From assembly GCF_028618595.1 (NCBI RefSeq), contig NZ_JAQITE010000008.1:1-64000 (forward strand): a stretch of 64,000 nucleotides of DNA. Reading direction: 5' to 3'. Numbering within the stretch: position 1 is the stretch's first letter; every line of letters starts with the position of its first letter. Shown here piece after piece: positions 8,988-19,067 of the stretch. Under the pieces are notes generated by a model. That model saw only the letters and a program-made list of their open reading frames with translations, did no database searches and was not told where the DNA came from. Source of the stretch: Bartonella sp. AU18XJBT (lineage in GTDB: Bacteria > Pseudomonadota > Alphaproteobacteria > Rhizobiales > Rhizobiaceae). A program made the position numbers and the translations under genes.

Positions 8988-9018
8988 AAGAACTTAACTA
9001 TTGCGTGAAAGCCAAGGT

Positions 9019-9495
9019 ATGAATATCCCAATAAAGCCTGCTATCACTTTGTTGATTGATGCGGATGCTTGTCCTGTAAAAGATGAAGTTTATCGTGTGA
9101 TGAATCGTTATCAGCTTAAGACATTTGTTGTAGCAAATCGTTTTTTGTCTATTCCAGATGAAGCACTCATTGAAAGAGTGGTCGTTTCGGATGAATTCAA
9201 TGGTGCTGATGATTGGATCGTAGAACATGTGCATGAGGCAAGTATCGTTATTACCAGCGATATTCCTTTAGCAGCACGGGTTGTGCAAGCTGGGGCGTTT
9301 TGTCTTTCGCCAACGGGGCGTATTTTTGATGTAAATTCAATGGGTCAGGCTTTGGCGATGCGTAATTTGATGGAAGATTTGCGTGGACAGGGCAGTATAA
9401 CAGGTGGTCCCCGTCCTTTTTGCCGTAAAGACCGTTCTGCTTTTTTGTCAGCACTGGATCTCGTTATACAACGTTTAAAAAGACGCGGCTATTAA
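9019..9495 (+). CDS. YaiI/YqxD family protein (DUF188, PIN-like)
   Basis: A 158-residue protein matching the UPF0178 family: LLIDADACPVKDEVYRV at the N-terminus, VVSDEFNGADDWIVEH in the middle, VITSDIPLAARVV, and the C-terminal TGGPRPFCRKDRSAFLSALD. The acidic residues resemble a PIN-like nuclease site, but no activity is established. ATG 9019 is preferred over TTG 9001 because AAAGCCAAGG sits just before it. The gene converges on the thioredoxin gene, with only 2 bases between the two coding ends. Confidence 0.87.
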   Translation: MNIPIKPAITLLIDADACPVKDEVYRVMNRYQLKTFVVANRFLSIPDEALIERVVVSDEFNGADDWIVEHVHEASIVITSDIPLAARVVQAGAFCLSPTGRIFDVNSMGQALAMRNLMEDLRGQGSITGGPRPFCRKDRSAFLSALDLVIQRLKRRGY

Positions 9496-9497
9496 AG

Positions 9498-10193
9498 TTA
9501 TAGGGCTTCTTTAATGACTGCTTTCATAAGTGCTTTGGCATCGTCATTGGCCCATGGAGCAGCACCATTGAAGGAAGCAATGAGATATCCCTCTTTATCG
9601 ATGAGCAATGTAACGGGGAGTCCTAAAGCGAGCCCTTGTTTTCTAACATTGTTGAAAATATCCATTGTTTCATCGCGATAGTAAAGCAAATTATCTGAAT
9701 GAATATTCTGTAAAAATTGTTGAATTTTTTCAGGAGAAGCAGTTTTATCAATATTAATAGCTATGACATCAAAGTTTTCTCCACTTAATTCACGTTTTAA
9801 TTGCGCAAGTTCGTGCATTTCTGTGCGGCAAGGTGCACACCAAATAGCCCATAGATTGACCAGCATTGGTTTTCCAGTAAATTCGCTGAGAGTGTGCTCT
9901 TTTCCTTGAATATCCTTGAAAGAGAGTTTATTCATATCTGAGGGCGTATCAGCAAATCGTATGTGGCTAAAAAAGCCTTTTGCTGCTTTTCGTATCGCCA
10001 TCATTTTTTCTGCTCGTGTTTTATCAGTGTTTATTTTTTGTGCTTTTGCTGCTGAAATGAAATTGAAAAGAAAAGACTCTCTTTTGGTATCGTAGTTTAT
10101 GGTTGCGTATAAACTCAATGCAATGATAAAGAATGCAAGAGAGAATTGCCTTTTTTTATTGTTTTTTTTGCTGATGAAAATTTGAAAAATCAT
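9498..10193 (-). CDS. TlpA/ResA-type thiol-disulfide oxidoreductase
   Basis: A 231-residue periplasmic thioredoxin-fold protein. An N-terminal membrane anchor (FSLAFFIIALSLYATINY) is followed by a spacer, then the thioredoxin domain with MLVNLWAIWCAPCRTEM carrying the CxxC pair WCAPC, and the cis-Pro region GLPVTLLID. TlpA-like proteins keep cysteines reduced, for example during cytochrome c or cytochrome oxidase assembly. ATG 10193 is chosen because AAAGGA lies upstream; a longer frame would run across the start of divergent argH. The divergent coding starts are only 32 bp apart. Confidence 0.85.
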   Translation of the reverse strand: MIFQIFISKKNNKKRQFSLAFFIIALSLYATINYDTKRESFLFNFISAAKAQKINTDKTRAEKMMAIRKAAKGFFSHIRFADTPSDMNKLSFKDIQGKEHTLSEFTGKPMLVNLWAIWCAPCRTEMHELAQLKRELSGENFDVIAINIDKTASPEKIQQFLQNIHSDNLLYYRDETMDIFNNVRKQGLALGLPVTLLIDKEGYLIASFNGAAPWANDDAKALMKAVIKEAL

Positions 10194-10225
10194 AATTTTA
10201 TCCTTTGGATGGGTGTTTTCAGAAT

Positions 10226-11626
10226 ATGACAGATGAGAAGTTAAAGAACCAAATGTGGGGTGGTCGGTTTGCGGCAGGTCCTTCTGCAATTATGGAAGAA
10301 ATTAATGCCTCAATTGATTTTGATCAAAAACTTTATCGACAAGATATTGAAGGTTCCCTTTCTCATGCGGCTATGTTAGCGCAAACGAAAATCATTTCAC
10401 AATCAGATTATGAAAAAATTGCTCATGGTTTGAAACTTATTCGCCAAGAAATTGAAGACGGTAAATTTGTTTTTTCACGAAAGCTTGAAGATATTCATAT
10501 GAATATTGAAGCGCGGTTGAGTGAATTGATTGGTCCTGTCGCAGGACGTTTGCATACGGCGCGTTCACGCAATGATCAAGTTGCTGTTGATTTCCGCTTG
10601 TGGGTACGTGAAGCAACGCAAAAGATAGAACAAGCTCTAAAAGGATTAATAGAGCAATTGCTTATGCGCGCAGAACAACATGTTGATACCTTTATGCCAG
10701 GCTTTACGCATTTACAATTGGCTCAACCCGTAACATTTGGTCATTATATGATGGCTTATGTTGAAATGTTTGGTCGCGATTTATCGCGGATGCGCGATGC
10801 GGTTGAGCGAATGAATGAATCGCCTTTAGGGGCAGCTGCTTTAGCGGGGACAGGCTTTCCGATTGATCGTTTTATGACAGCAAAAGCGCTAGGCTTTCGA
10901 GAACCTACACGCAATTCAATTGATAGTGTTTCGGATCGTGATTTTGCATTGGAATTTTTAAGCGCTGGTGCTCTTTGTGCAACGCATCTTTCGCGATTGG
11001 CAGAAGAAATAATTCTTTGGTCAAGTGAACAATTTTGTTTTATTCATTTATCAGATGCCTTTTCAACGGGTTCGTCTATTATGCCACAAAAGAGAAATCC
11101 TGATGCGGCCGAACTTGTTCGGGCTAAAGTAGGCCGGTTGAATGGTGCATTAATGGGGCTGTTAACGGTGATGAAAGGATTACCGCTTGCTTATTCAAAG
11201 GATATGCAAGAAGATAAAGAATATGTGTTTGATGGGGCTTTGAGTTTGGAATTATCACTAGCAGCAATGACAGGGATGATTGCTGATTTGAAAGTGAATA
11301 AAAAAGCCATGAAACAAGCAGCGGATTTAGGGTATGCAACAGCTACAGATTTTGCTGATTGGCTTGTACGCGAATCAGCGATTCCTTTCCGCGAAGCACA
11401 CCATATCACGGGGTGTGCTGTGGCATTGGCAGAAAAAAAACAGTGTCGCCTTCAGGATTTATCATTAGATGAACTTCAAGCAATTTGTCCTGATATCAAT
11501 GCGACACTTTTTAATGTTTTGACCGTTGAAAAATCTGTTGAAAGTCGTAAAAGCTTTGGGGGAACAGCGCCTTCAGAGGTTCTTCGGCAAATTGCGTATT
11601 GGAAAAAGCGTCTCGTGAGCGTTTGA
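10226..11626 (+). CDS. argH: Argininosuccinate lyase
   Basis: A 466-residue fumarase/aspartase-superfamily enzyme that splits argininosuccinate into arginine and fumarate, the last step of arginine synthesis. It opens with [18 protein letters not shown], continues with [17 protein letters not shown], and has the superfamily signature [15 protein letters not shown] near residue 280. ATG 10226 gives the usual N-terminus; the TTG at 10205 would add residues not seen in the family. Followed by an LptM-like lipoprotein gene and lysA, a conserved order in relatives, so argH-lptM-lysA probably form one operon. Confidence 0.95.
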   Translation: MTDEKLKNQMWGGRFAAGPSAIMEEINASIDFDQKLYRQDIEGSLSHAAMLAQTKIISQSDYEKIAHGLKLIRQEIEDGKFVFSRKLEDIHMNIEARLSELIGPVAGRLHTARSRNDQVAVDFRLWVREATQKIEQALKGLIEQLLMRAEQHVDTFMPGFTHLQLAQPVTFGHYMMAYVEMFGRDLSRMRDAVERMNESPLGAAALAGTGFPIDRFMTAKALGFREPTRNSIDSVSDRDFALEFLSAGALCATHLSRLAEEIILWSSEQFCFIHLSDAFSTGSSIMPQKRNPDAAELVRAKVGRLNGALMGLLTVMKGLPLAYSKDMQEDKEYVFDGALSLELSLAAMTGMIADLKVNKKAMKQAADLGYATATDFADWLVRESAIPFREAHHITGCAVALAEKKQCRLQDLSLDELQAICPDINATLFNVLTVEKSVESRKSFGGTAPSEVLRQIAYWKKRLVSV

Positions 11627-11677
11627 GTGATTGTATTTTAAAGGTAAAAAAGAGATCGAGATGAGGAAAGAGGACAG

Positions 11678-11857
11678 ATGAAAATTATATTAAAGGGGTT
11701 GATGATTGTCCTTTTGGCGGGCTTGGGTATCGTTGGGTGTGGGCGTAAAGGGTCATTAGAGTTACCTCCTTCACCAGGAGTGAATTCTTCACAAGGAACT
11801 TTTGTTCCTCAAGGCAAAACAGATAAACCTTTTATTCTTGATAGGTTGATACAATAG
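11678..11857 (+). CDS. LptM/YifL-like small lipoprotein
   Basis: A 59-residue lipoprotein. The frame starts at ATG 11678 after GAGGAAAGAGGA and ends TAG 11855-11857, 8 bases before lysA. A hydrophobic leader with lipobox LGIVGC is followed by GRKGSLELPPSP, close to the GCGRKGPLYLP pattern of LptM (YifL). In E. coli LptM helps oxidative maturation of the LptD outer-membrane translocon. The position between argH and lysA is the usual place for this gene in Rhizobiales, where annotators often miss it. Length and motif agree with the family. Confidence 0.85.
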   Translation: MKIILKGLMIVLLAGLGIVGCGRKGSLELPPSPGVNSSQGTFVPQGKTDKPFILDRLIQ

Positions 11858-11865
11858 GGATTTTT

Positions 11866-13146
11866 ATGCGTTTTTTTTCTTATCATCAGGGGGTGCTCCA
11901 CGCTGAAGGTCTTTCGCTTTTGGAACTTGCGCGGAAAGTTGGAACACCTTTTTATTGTTATTCAGCTAGCTCAATCGTTGCACATTTTAAAGATTATCAG
12001 AATGCATTTCATGATATGCCGAGTTTAATTGCTTATGCGGTTAAAGCGAATTCCAATCAAGCGGTTTTACAACTTTTAGCTAACAATGGAGCGGGAGCTG
12101 ATGTGGTCTCAGAAGGGGAATTACGGCGTGCACTTGCTGTTGGTATTCCTGCGCAGAATATTGTTTATTCTGGTGTTGGTAAAACAGTGAAAGAAATAGA
12201 TTTTGCTCTTGCACAAGATATTTATTGTTTTAACGTTGAATCAGAGCAAGAACTTGAACAATTATCGGCGCGAGCTGATGCGCTTTCAAAAACAGCTCGG
12301 ATTTCTTTACGCATTAATCCTGATGTGGATGCTAAGACTCATAAGAAAATTACAACAGGCAAGTCTGAGAATAAATTTGGTATTCCTTTGTCTTTGGCGG
12401 GTGATGCATATAAAAAAGCAGCCCAATTGCCCGGTCTTCATGTGTGTGGTGTTGATCTCCATATTGGTAGTCAAATTTGTGATTTAAAACCGTTTGAAGA
12501 TGCATTTGTTATTGTTGCAGATTTTGTGCGTCAATTATGGAATAATGGTTATGCGATAACCCATATCGATATTGGGGGCGGGCTTGGTATCCCTTATGGT
12601 TATGAGCAGCATCCAGTACCTTCTCCTTTTGAGTATGCAGAACTGGTAAAGAAATATATTGCTCCTTTAGGGATTAATATTATCTTAGAACCTGGGCGTA
12701 GTATTGTTGGTGAAGCCGGTGTGTTGGTGACATCGGTTGTGTATTTAAAAAAGGGGCAAGGACGAAATTTTGTTATTGTTGATGCGGCGATGAATGATTT
12801 CATGCGTCCAACGCTTTATGATGCGTGGCAAAATATAATGCCAGTGAAAAAAACACCAGTAGATGCCCCTCTGATTAATGCTGATATTGTTGGTCCTATT
12901 TGTGAAACTGGTGATTATTTAGGCTTGGAACGTTCTTTACCAGTGTTGAAAGCGGGTGATGTTTTGATGTTAACAGGAGCGGGGGCTTATGGCGCAGTGA
13001 TGGCAAGCACTTATAATAGTCGACTTTTGGTGCCGGAGGTTCTGGTTCAGGATACACGTTATGCAGTCATTCGTCCACGCCTTGATTATGCACAATTGAT
13101 AGGCTGTGATCATGTTCCAGATTGGATTGAACCCAAATTAGATTGA
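11866..13146 (+). CDS. lysA: Diaminopimelate decarboxylase
   Basis: A 426-residue PLP enzyme making lysine from meso-diaminopimelate. The PLP lysine is in LIAYAVKANSN near residue 58, the phosphate-binding glycine loop is IDIGGGLGIPY, EPGRSIVGEAG follows, and the C-terminal active-site motif GPICETGDYLG supplies the catalytic Cys. ATG 11866 lies 8 bases after the lipoprotein gene. Full family length with no visible damage. Confidence 0.95.
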   Translation: MRFFSYHQGVLHAEGLSLLELARKVGTPFYCYSASSIVAHFKDYQNAFHDMPSLIAYAVKANSNQAVLQLLANNGAGADVVSEGELRRALAVGIPAQNIVYSGVGKTVKEIDFALAQDIYCFNVESEQELEQLSARADALSKTARISLRINPDVDAKTHKKITTGKSENKFGIPLSLAGDAYKKAAQLPGLHVCGVDLHIGSQICDLKPFEDAFVIVADFVRQLWNNGYAITHIDIGGGLGIPYGYEQHPVPSPFEYAELVKKYIAPLGINIILEPGRSIVGEAGVLVTSVVYLKKGQGRNFVIVDAAMNDFMRPTLYDAWQNIMPVKKTPVDAPLINADIVGPICETGDYLGLERSLPVLKAGDVLMLTGAGAYGAVMASTYNSRLLVPEVLVQDTRYAVIRPRLDYAQLIGCDHVPDWIEPKLD

Positions 13147-13266
13147 GCATTATTAAATATTTTTGGTCTTACTTTTACTAAACTTTGATGAAACAATTTA
13201 TTTTCTAGAAATTGTTTTGTATGGGGTTTATGATCTTAATGCACCACGATAAAAGGGGATAAATGC

Positions 13267-15702
13267 TTGTTTATGAAAAATAAAAACATTAAAGGCTTTG
13301 CAATGAAGCTTTTGTGTGTGCGCATTTTGATGTGGGGGATCCTTTCATTTGAACGGATGTGGGTGCGGTTGTTGCCATTTTTCCTCGTTCTTAGTCTCTT
13401 TTGTTCGTTTAGCTGGTTGGGACTTTTTGGCATTTTGGGCTATTGGTCACATTTGCTCTTACTTGGGATTATACTTGTTTGTGCTGGGGCGAGTTTATTT
13501 TTTCTTATTCGTTTTCGGTTTCCCACAATGCGGGAAGTAAATTGCCGTCTTGAACGCGTCAATGATCTTAGACACCAGCCTTTGAATATTCAAACAGATC
13601 GTTTATGTTCTGAAAATGATGAAGATTTTAGTGCTGTTATTTGGCGTGAACATCAACGCCGAATGGCAAAGCAATTATACCATTTAAAAACTGGATTTAT
13701 CTCTCTTAATAGTGCGGATTACGATCCTTTTGCTTTGAGGGCTTTGTGTGCTCTTCTTTTTGTGTGCTCTTTTAGTTTTTCTTTTGGTTCACAAGGGGGG
13801 CGTTTGGCTGATGCCTTTGATTTTCGTCCTGTCGTTGATGAAAAACTCATGCGGATTGATGCTTGGGTAACACCACCTGCTTATACCGGTGTGGCACCGA
13901 TTTATTTGACAAAAGATGAGAAAACACAACTAGAAATTCCTGAAGGGAGTAATGTTGTTGTGCGTGTTGTCAATGGAGCTGGCATTACAGTCAAAGCAAA
14001 AACTGTAGAAGATGGGCAGAAAGTTTCGTTTTCAGAGAAAACGGAACAAACAGCTTTGAATGATCCAATTGTTCATTTTGAAACACATTTGAAGCATTCA
14101 ATGAATTTATTTGTATCATCACGTCGTAAAAAACAGCAGTGGCATTTGCAGATGGTTAAGGACACGCTTCCGACAATTCATTGGCTGGAAAAACCAGGGA
14201 GGATTTTAACGGGGTCGTTAGAATTACGATATGTGGTGGATGATGATTATGGTGTGACAAAGGCTTTTGTTGAAATAGAGCCTTTTCTTCCTCAGAATAA
14301 AAGTGCTTCTTCTCTTTATAATGCTCCGGAAATAGAGCTTCTTCTTCCGCGTGGTGGAAAGGGGAAAATGCGGATGGTGCAAGATATATCAGCGCATCCG
14401 TGGGAGGGTTCGCAAGTCAAAATTACTTTGGTGGCAGAAGATGGTGCGGGGCAGAAAGGACGTAGCAAAACTTTTGTCATGACATTACCGCAACACGTTT
14501 TTTCAAATCCTGTTGCGCGTGCGGTGAGTGAATTGCGTCGTTTATTAGCGCTTGATGCTTCTGCGAGAGAGCGTGTATTGGATATGCTTTCTGCTTTGCT
14601 TGTACGTCCAGAAAAGGGGTTACAAAATGCAATGCATTTTCTTGTTCTACAAAGTGCGTGGACAAGACTTTCTTTAGCACAAACAGAAGAGGATTTGCGT
14701 GGTGTGGTGGATTATCTATGGCAAATTGCTTTGGGTATTGAAGATAATCAGCTTGAATCCGTGCAAAAAAATTTAAAACAAGCACAAGCTGCTTTACGTG
14801 ATGCACTGCGTTACGGTGCTTCAGCGGCAGAAATTGAACGGCTTATGGCAGATTTACGTCAAGCTATGGATGAGTATATTCGTGCTTTGGCTGAAAAAAC
14901 ACCAGATAGTCAAGTTTCTAAAAATTCTAAAAGCTCAAAAAGTCCTAATCTTTCTGAATCTACATTACAAGAAAAGCTAAATTTAATTGAGGAAATGGCT
15001 AAAACGGGCTCTTCTTTAGCAGCTGAACAACTCTTGGCGGAAGTTGAACAGACGCTTGATCATTTGCATGTACGAAAAGGCAATCAAAATGAGAGAGAAA
15101 AAAGCCAATCTGCACAAATGAAAGAAAAGATGGACCAGCTTGGAGATTTAATGCGTCGTCAGCAAGAAATTCTCAATGAAACACATCAGTTAGAGATGGA
15201 ACAAAAACGCGGAGAAAATGTGCCGGAAACGCAAAGCAGATCTTTAAAAAAACGTCAAGCTGAACTGCAGTCTGAATTATCAACATTGGAAAAAGAATTA
15301 TCAGAACATGGATTTGAAACAGGGGGCGCATTGAAAAGGGCAGAAGAAAAAATGAATTCTGCGGAAAATGCTCTTGATAATGGAAATCATCAGGTATCTA
15401 TACAAAATCAGTCTGATGCTTTGGAATCTTTGAGGCAAGGTGCACAAAATGTTTTGAAAAAAATGCGCGAAGCACTCAAAGAAACGGGAGATGATCAAAA
15501 TGCTGGTTTTGGTCCTAAAGATCCATTAGGACGTCCAGTTTCTTCAAAAAAAGATGAAGAACAAGAAGGTGAGGCTCTACCAAAAGAAAGTGATCAAATG
15601 CGTACGCGGCAGATTTTGGATGAAATTCGCAAACGTCTTGGTAAAGAGCATCTTCCAGAAGAAGAAAAAAACTATCTTGAAAGATTGCTTCATTTTAATT
15701 AA
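13267..15702 (+). CDS. TIGR02302 family (DUF4175) membrane protein
   Basis: An 811-residue protein of unknown function conserved in alphaproteobacteria. Two membrane helices lie in the first 85 residues and a third near residue 160 (ALCALLFVCSFSFSF). Then comes a periplasmic region with the family motif DAWVTPPAYTGVAPIYLT, and a long coiled-coil C-terminal half rich in Glu, Lys and Gln (from about residue 480 to the end). Its usual neighbour is lysA, as here. Start is uncertain: TTG 13267 is 7 bases from AGGGG, while ATG 13273 is 13 bases away and would drop two residues. Confidence 0.82.
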   Translation: MFMKNKNIKGFAMKLLCVRILMWGILSFERMWVRLLPFFLVLSLFCSFSWLGLFGILGYWSHLLLLGIILVCAGASLFFLIRFRFPTMREVNCRLERVNDLRHQPLNIQTDRLCSENDEDFSAVIWREHQRRMAKQLYHLKTGFISLNSADYDPFALRALCALLFVCSFSFSFGSQGGRLADAFDFRPVVDEKLMRIDAWVTPPAYTGVAPIYLTKDEKTQLEIPEGSNVVVRVVNGAGITVKAKTVEDGQKVSFSEKTEQTALNDPIVHFETHLKHSMNLFVSSRRKKQQWHLQMVKDTLPTIHWLEKPGRILTGSLELRYVVDDDYGVTKAFVEIEPFLPQNKSASSLYNAPEIELLLPRGGKGKMRMVQDISAHPWEGSQVKITLVAEDGAGQKGRSKTFVMTLPQHVFSNPVARAVSELRRLLALDASARERVLDMLSALLVRPEKGLQNAMHFLVLQSAWTRLSLAQTEEDLRGVVDYLWQIALGIEDNQLESVQKNLKQAQAALRDALRYGASAAEIERLMADLRQAMDEYIRALAEKTPDSQVSKNSKSSKSPNLSESTLQEKLNLIEEMAKTGSSLAAEQLLAEVEQTLDHLHVRKGNQNEREKSQSAQMKEKMDQLGDLMRRQQEILNETHQLEMEQKRGENVPETQSRSLKKRQAELQSELSTLEKELSEHGFETGGALKRAEEKMNSAENALDNGNHQVSIQNQSDALESLRQGAQNVLKKMREALKETGDDQNAGFGPKDPLGRPVSSKKDEEQEGEALPKESDQMRTRQILDEIRKRLGKEHLPEEEKNYLERLLHFN

Positions 15703-15954
15703 CCAATGTTGGCTTTTTTCTTAATTGATGTCAGAAACAGTGTATGAAGAACTTCTATGGGGTTCATCTCCAAGAAAATGATTAAAGCGCTTGTACCGCA
15801 ATAATCATCCTTCTGTACTGATTTTTTGATCATTTAAGTTTAAAATATGAAATATTGAAATGTTCGCTATTGCGGAAAAAGAGCAGAAATCCATATAATT
15901 TGGGTATATGAAAATCTGTAATGTTTAAAATTTGTTTCTACATGGTATGTTGAG
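15703..15954. other. Spacer before the methyltransferase gene
   Basis: About 250 bp without a recognisable gene. No obvious terminator for the TIGR02302 gene. Confidence 0.35.
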
Positions 15955-16695
15955 TTGGATATCGTTACGCTGAAAGATTTTTATGCTTCTGCACTTGGGT
16001 TGCGTGTGCAAAAGACGTTGTGTGAGCAATTGAATTTATGGTGGCCTGATCTTACGGATAAACGGATTATGGGGTTGGGTTATGCGCTTCCTTATCTTTC
16101 TACATTGCGTGAACGTGCCCAACAATGTTTTGCTTTTATGCCAGCTTCTCAGGGTGCTTCGTCTTGGCCTTGTGCGGAGCAAGTTGCTGCAGCGCTTGTT
16201 TTTGAAGAAGATTTGCCGCTTCCGGATGCGTCAGTTGACTGTATTTTATTGGTACATGCATTAGAATATACAGAAAATTCATTTGAAACGTTGAATGAAA
16301 TATGGCGTGTTTTAGCACCCAATGGCCGCTTAATCGTTATTGTACCTAATCGCTCTGGCTTTTGGGCGCGAAATATTACTACGCCCTTTGGTTATGGCGA
16401 ACCCTATAGTCGGCAACAAATTACTCGTTTGTTCGAGAAAACGAATTTTGTTTCTGGGCCAATACAAGAAATTGTACATTATATGCCTTCTACAGGTTAT
16501 GTTTCGCGGTTGTTTTCATTTTTTTATGAGCCATTTGCACGCTATCTTTTGCCTTATTTTGGTGGACTCTTAATGTGTCAGGCACAAAAACGTGTTTATC
16601 AAGGTTTGCTCGTACAGCGTCGTCAGTCGCGACGTATTTTTATTCCGGCTTTATCACCACAAGTGCGGAATATTTTAATTTATAAAGATAATTAA
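15955..16695 (+). CDS. Class I SAM-dependent methyltransferase, unknown substrate
   Basis: A 246-residue protein resembling the small methyltransferase often found beside gloB in Rhizobiales. The SAM-binding loop is degenerate (RIMGLGYALPYL), but the later part of the fold is clear: LPLPDASVDCILLVHALEYT, then LNEIWRVLAPNGRLIVIVPN and a C-terminal basic tail. The only plausible start is TTG 15955; no ATG or GTG lies in frame just upstream. The target is unknown. gloB is not seen next to it here; silent DNA follows instead. Confidence 0.7.
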   Translation: MDIVTLKDFYASALGLRVQKTLCEQLNLWWPDLTDKRIMGLGYALPYLSTLRERAQQCFAFMPASQGASSWPCAEQVAAALVFEEDLPLPDASVDCILLVHALEYTENSFETLNEIWRVLAPNGRLIVIVPNRSGFWARNITTPFGYGEPYSRQQITRLFEKTNFVSGPIQEIVHYMPSTGYVSRLFSFFYEPFARYLLPYFGGLLMCQAQKRVYQGLLVQRRQSRRIFIPALSPQVRNILIYKDN

Positions 16696-17595
16696 TCATT
16701 TTGCCATTGGCATAAGAACCGCAAATATAGAAGGATTTTCTTATTTCAATTTTTTGTATTTACAATCAAAAAATATTCTTTTGTACATTATATGTGAAAT
16801 TGGCATGTGAATAAAAAATCTCAAATATCTATATACCGAACCATATTTCATGAATAGTGGAAACATTTTAAGAGAAAAAAATGCTGGTGTCTTCGTAAGC
16901 ATAAAATAGCAGAGTCCAAGGGATCTTGCATAATATGGTTCATGGTGGTTAAAAACTGTACAAAGAAGGATCAAAATGCTTCTTATGAACCATCTCAAGT
17001 GTCAAGGGCTCTCTCAGCAACATCGAGATCTAACAGAAGTGTGTGATAGTGCCAGCTTGTTCTTTTATAAGCGTAAAGACGGTGGTGCTCAGTGGCTTTA
17101 TCGTTAGGATAAACATTTAGTGTTATATCATTAATTATACAACCTCTTAAGAGGAGATAAAATCATAAAGGATGGAGAAAAACTATAAAGATAAAAAACA
17201 TCTCTCAATTTAGGTTCGTGAATGTGAGATAAAGTAGTGCGTGGAGCGGTATTTCTGAAAAAAATAATCATAAATATCACGCATCTAAAGATGATAGTTA
17301 TGATCAAGAATGTCGCTAAAAGATATCACAGTTATTTATATGCGGAACATATTAAAAATTTTAGAGAGAACAAAAGCATGTGAAGCAGAAGTTACAAAAT
17401 ATATCGTGAGGTTTGAAAGCATTTTTGTTTCTGGTTCTCATGTTGGGATGTATCGTTTTTTATTCATAATGTTATATATTTTGTCACAAGAGTAAGTTCT
17501 ATGTAATAGCATTCGAATTATATGTGAAGTTTTTTCATCTCGTTTTTGTTTTCATTTAGGATATTAAAATTGTTTTTTAAACAGTAAATCTCGAA
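16696..17595. other. 900-bp silent spacer containing an integrase fragment
   Basis: Apart from the integrase N-terminal fragment at 16925-17107, the sequence is AT-rich and shows no credible gene. The frames at 17310-17495 (plus) and 16741-16998 (minus) have no recognisable motifs and no good ribosome binding site. Confidence 0.5.
16925..17107 (+). pseudogene. Integrase N-terminal fragment, 43 codons still open
   Basis: An ATG at 16976 opens a 43-residue frame ending in TAG 17105-17107. It begins MLLMNHLKCQGLSQ and ends KRKDGGAQWLYR, the DUF4102-like N-terminal domain of a P4-type integrase, cut off by a stop where other copies continue with YTIHGRRREMGLG. This is the cleanest copy of this segment in the window. 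The sequence before the ATG (near 16940, GTGGTTAAAAACTGTACAAAG) matches the segment upstream of the other copies, so promoter-side DNA was duplicated too. Confidence 0.65.
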
Positions 17596-18276
17596 TTAAA
17601 GATTTAAACGATAACCACTTTGATCTGTCATGAGAATTTGTGCATTGGAAGGATCTTTTTCGATTTTTTGTCGCAAACGATAGATGTGGGTTTCTAAAGT
17701 ATGGGTGACAATATTTTCATTATAACCCCAAACTTGTTCTAACAATGTTTCACGGCTAACAATTTTATCATTGGCATAATAGAGACATTTAAGAATCGCT
17801 GCTTCTTTTTCTGTGAGACAGATTTTATTGTTGCATTGGTCAAGAAGAAGTTTTTGTCTTAGTTTAAAAGTATAGGGGCCAATATGAAAGGTTGCATCTT
17901 CATTTTGTTCATATTGGCGCAACTGTGCTCGAATTCTCGCTAATAACACCGCAAAGCGAAAGGGTTTTGTCACATAATCATTGGCGCCTGTTTCAAGATC
18001 TAAAATATTATCGCAGTCTGTATCATGATTTGTTATCATGATAATGGGGGCACGAAATCCTTGGGTGCGTAATTGTTTCACGGCTTCGCAACCATCAAGA
18101 TCAGGAAGTTTAAGTCCCAAAATAGCGAGATCAATATTTTCTTCTTGGATTATTTTCATTCCTGCTTTTGCTGTTTTGGCTTGGAGAATTTCAAACTCTT
18201 GATGCATTTGCAATTGTTCTACTAAAATGGGGCGTAGATCATCGTCTTCAACAATTAAAAGAGTATAGTGGTTCAT
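17596..18276 (-). CDS. CenR-like OmpR-family response regulator with Asp-to-Gly at the phosphoacceptor
   Basis: A 226-residue protein with a receiver domain and a C-terminal winged helix. [34 protein letters not shown] and [14 protein letters not shown] match the CenR regulators of Rhizobiales, which pair with CenK and control envelope functions. The acidic pocket (VEDDD), the Thr in MITNHD and the Lys in YVTKPF are kept, but the usual Asp in LAILDL is Gly (GGA codon, near 18115): the protein reads [15 protein letters not shown]. One residue also seems missing after VEDD. ATG 18276 is chosen because AAGGAAAAAC sits directly upstream. No histidine kinase lies nearby. Confidence 0.85.
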   Translation of the reverse strand: MNHYTLLIVEDDDLRPILVEQLQMHQEFEILQAKTAKAGMKIIQEENIDLAILGLKLPDLDGCEAVKQLRTQGFRAPIIMITNHDTDCDNILDLETGANDYVTKPFRFAVLLARIRAQLRQYEQNEDATFHIGPYTFKLRQKLLLDQCNNKICLTEKEAAILKCLYYANDKIVSRETLLEQVWGYNENIVTHTLETHIYRLRQKIEKDPSNAQILMTDQSGYRLNL

Positions 18277-18497
18277 GTTTTTCCTTATAGGCATGTTGAT
18301 GCACTGATTGGTAAAGAGTAGTTTCGTGAAAAATGAGATTTCATGCAAGAAAAATCAAAAGAGGAAAATTAAAAAAGAGGGTCTCTAAAAAATAAACTTT
18401 TGTCATTTCTATGGTTGCTTGCCGAAAAGAAGGTATTTCCGTCTGCAGAGTATTTTACGTATTGGTTGGAAGTGTTTTTTATGCTTTAGAACGTGTT

Positions 18498-18790
18498 TTA
18501 GCCATTAGGTGTCATCATCTTTACGCTTATGGAGAAACAAGCCGACACTATCATATACTTTGCCAGCTCGTGGGTATTGCGGACAGTCCTTGGCACTTGA
18601 GACGATTCATAAAAGGAATGTTTAGTCCTTTCTTTCACGTTTTTATCTATACGGAACCTTCTCCGCTTGTAATGTGCAAGCAAATAGCTTGTGATTAATT
18701 CAATATAAACAAGTTGGGAATGAGAGAAGCCTGCGGTATAAGAGACTTTCATCCAATATGCAAAACGGTGAATGCTCAATATGATGCGTT
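18498..18790 (-). pseudogene. Decayed integrase N-terminus and upstream segment (minus strand)
   Basis: On the minus strand, broken frames give MNRLKCQGLSA and then YDSVGLFLHKRKDDDT, matching the integrase N-terminal consensus of the other relics. Upstream of it (higher coordinates) is the shared segment with GCACATTACAAGCGGAGAAG. It lies just upstream of the CenR-like gene, within about 220 bp of its start, so it may have displaced or supplied promoter sequence. Confidence 0.6.
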
Positions 18791-19067
18791 TTTTAAGCCC
18801 GAAGAAAACTGTGCAACACCTAACACATATGCACTGTTTCGGAGAATTTCACGGTCATTTTATTGTTTTTTTATCCACGTTCAGTTTTGTTTTTTCGTTG
18901 CATTTGTGTGCGAGGGGGGTCTATGTGTGATGTTTGTGGTGTTGCTTATTATAATCGTTGAGTAAGCTTTGCCTTTAGCAATGCCGAAAAGATGCATCAT
19001 AAAGAGATTTTTTGTGCAATGCTATGGAGCATCTTTTTATATGAATTAATGAATAAAAATTATTGTT
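18791..19067. other. Silent spacer
   Basis: AT-rich sequence with no credible gene; a plus-strand frame over it lacks motifs. Confidence 0.35.
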
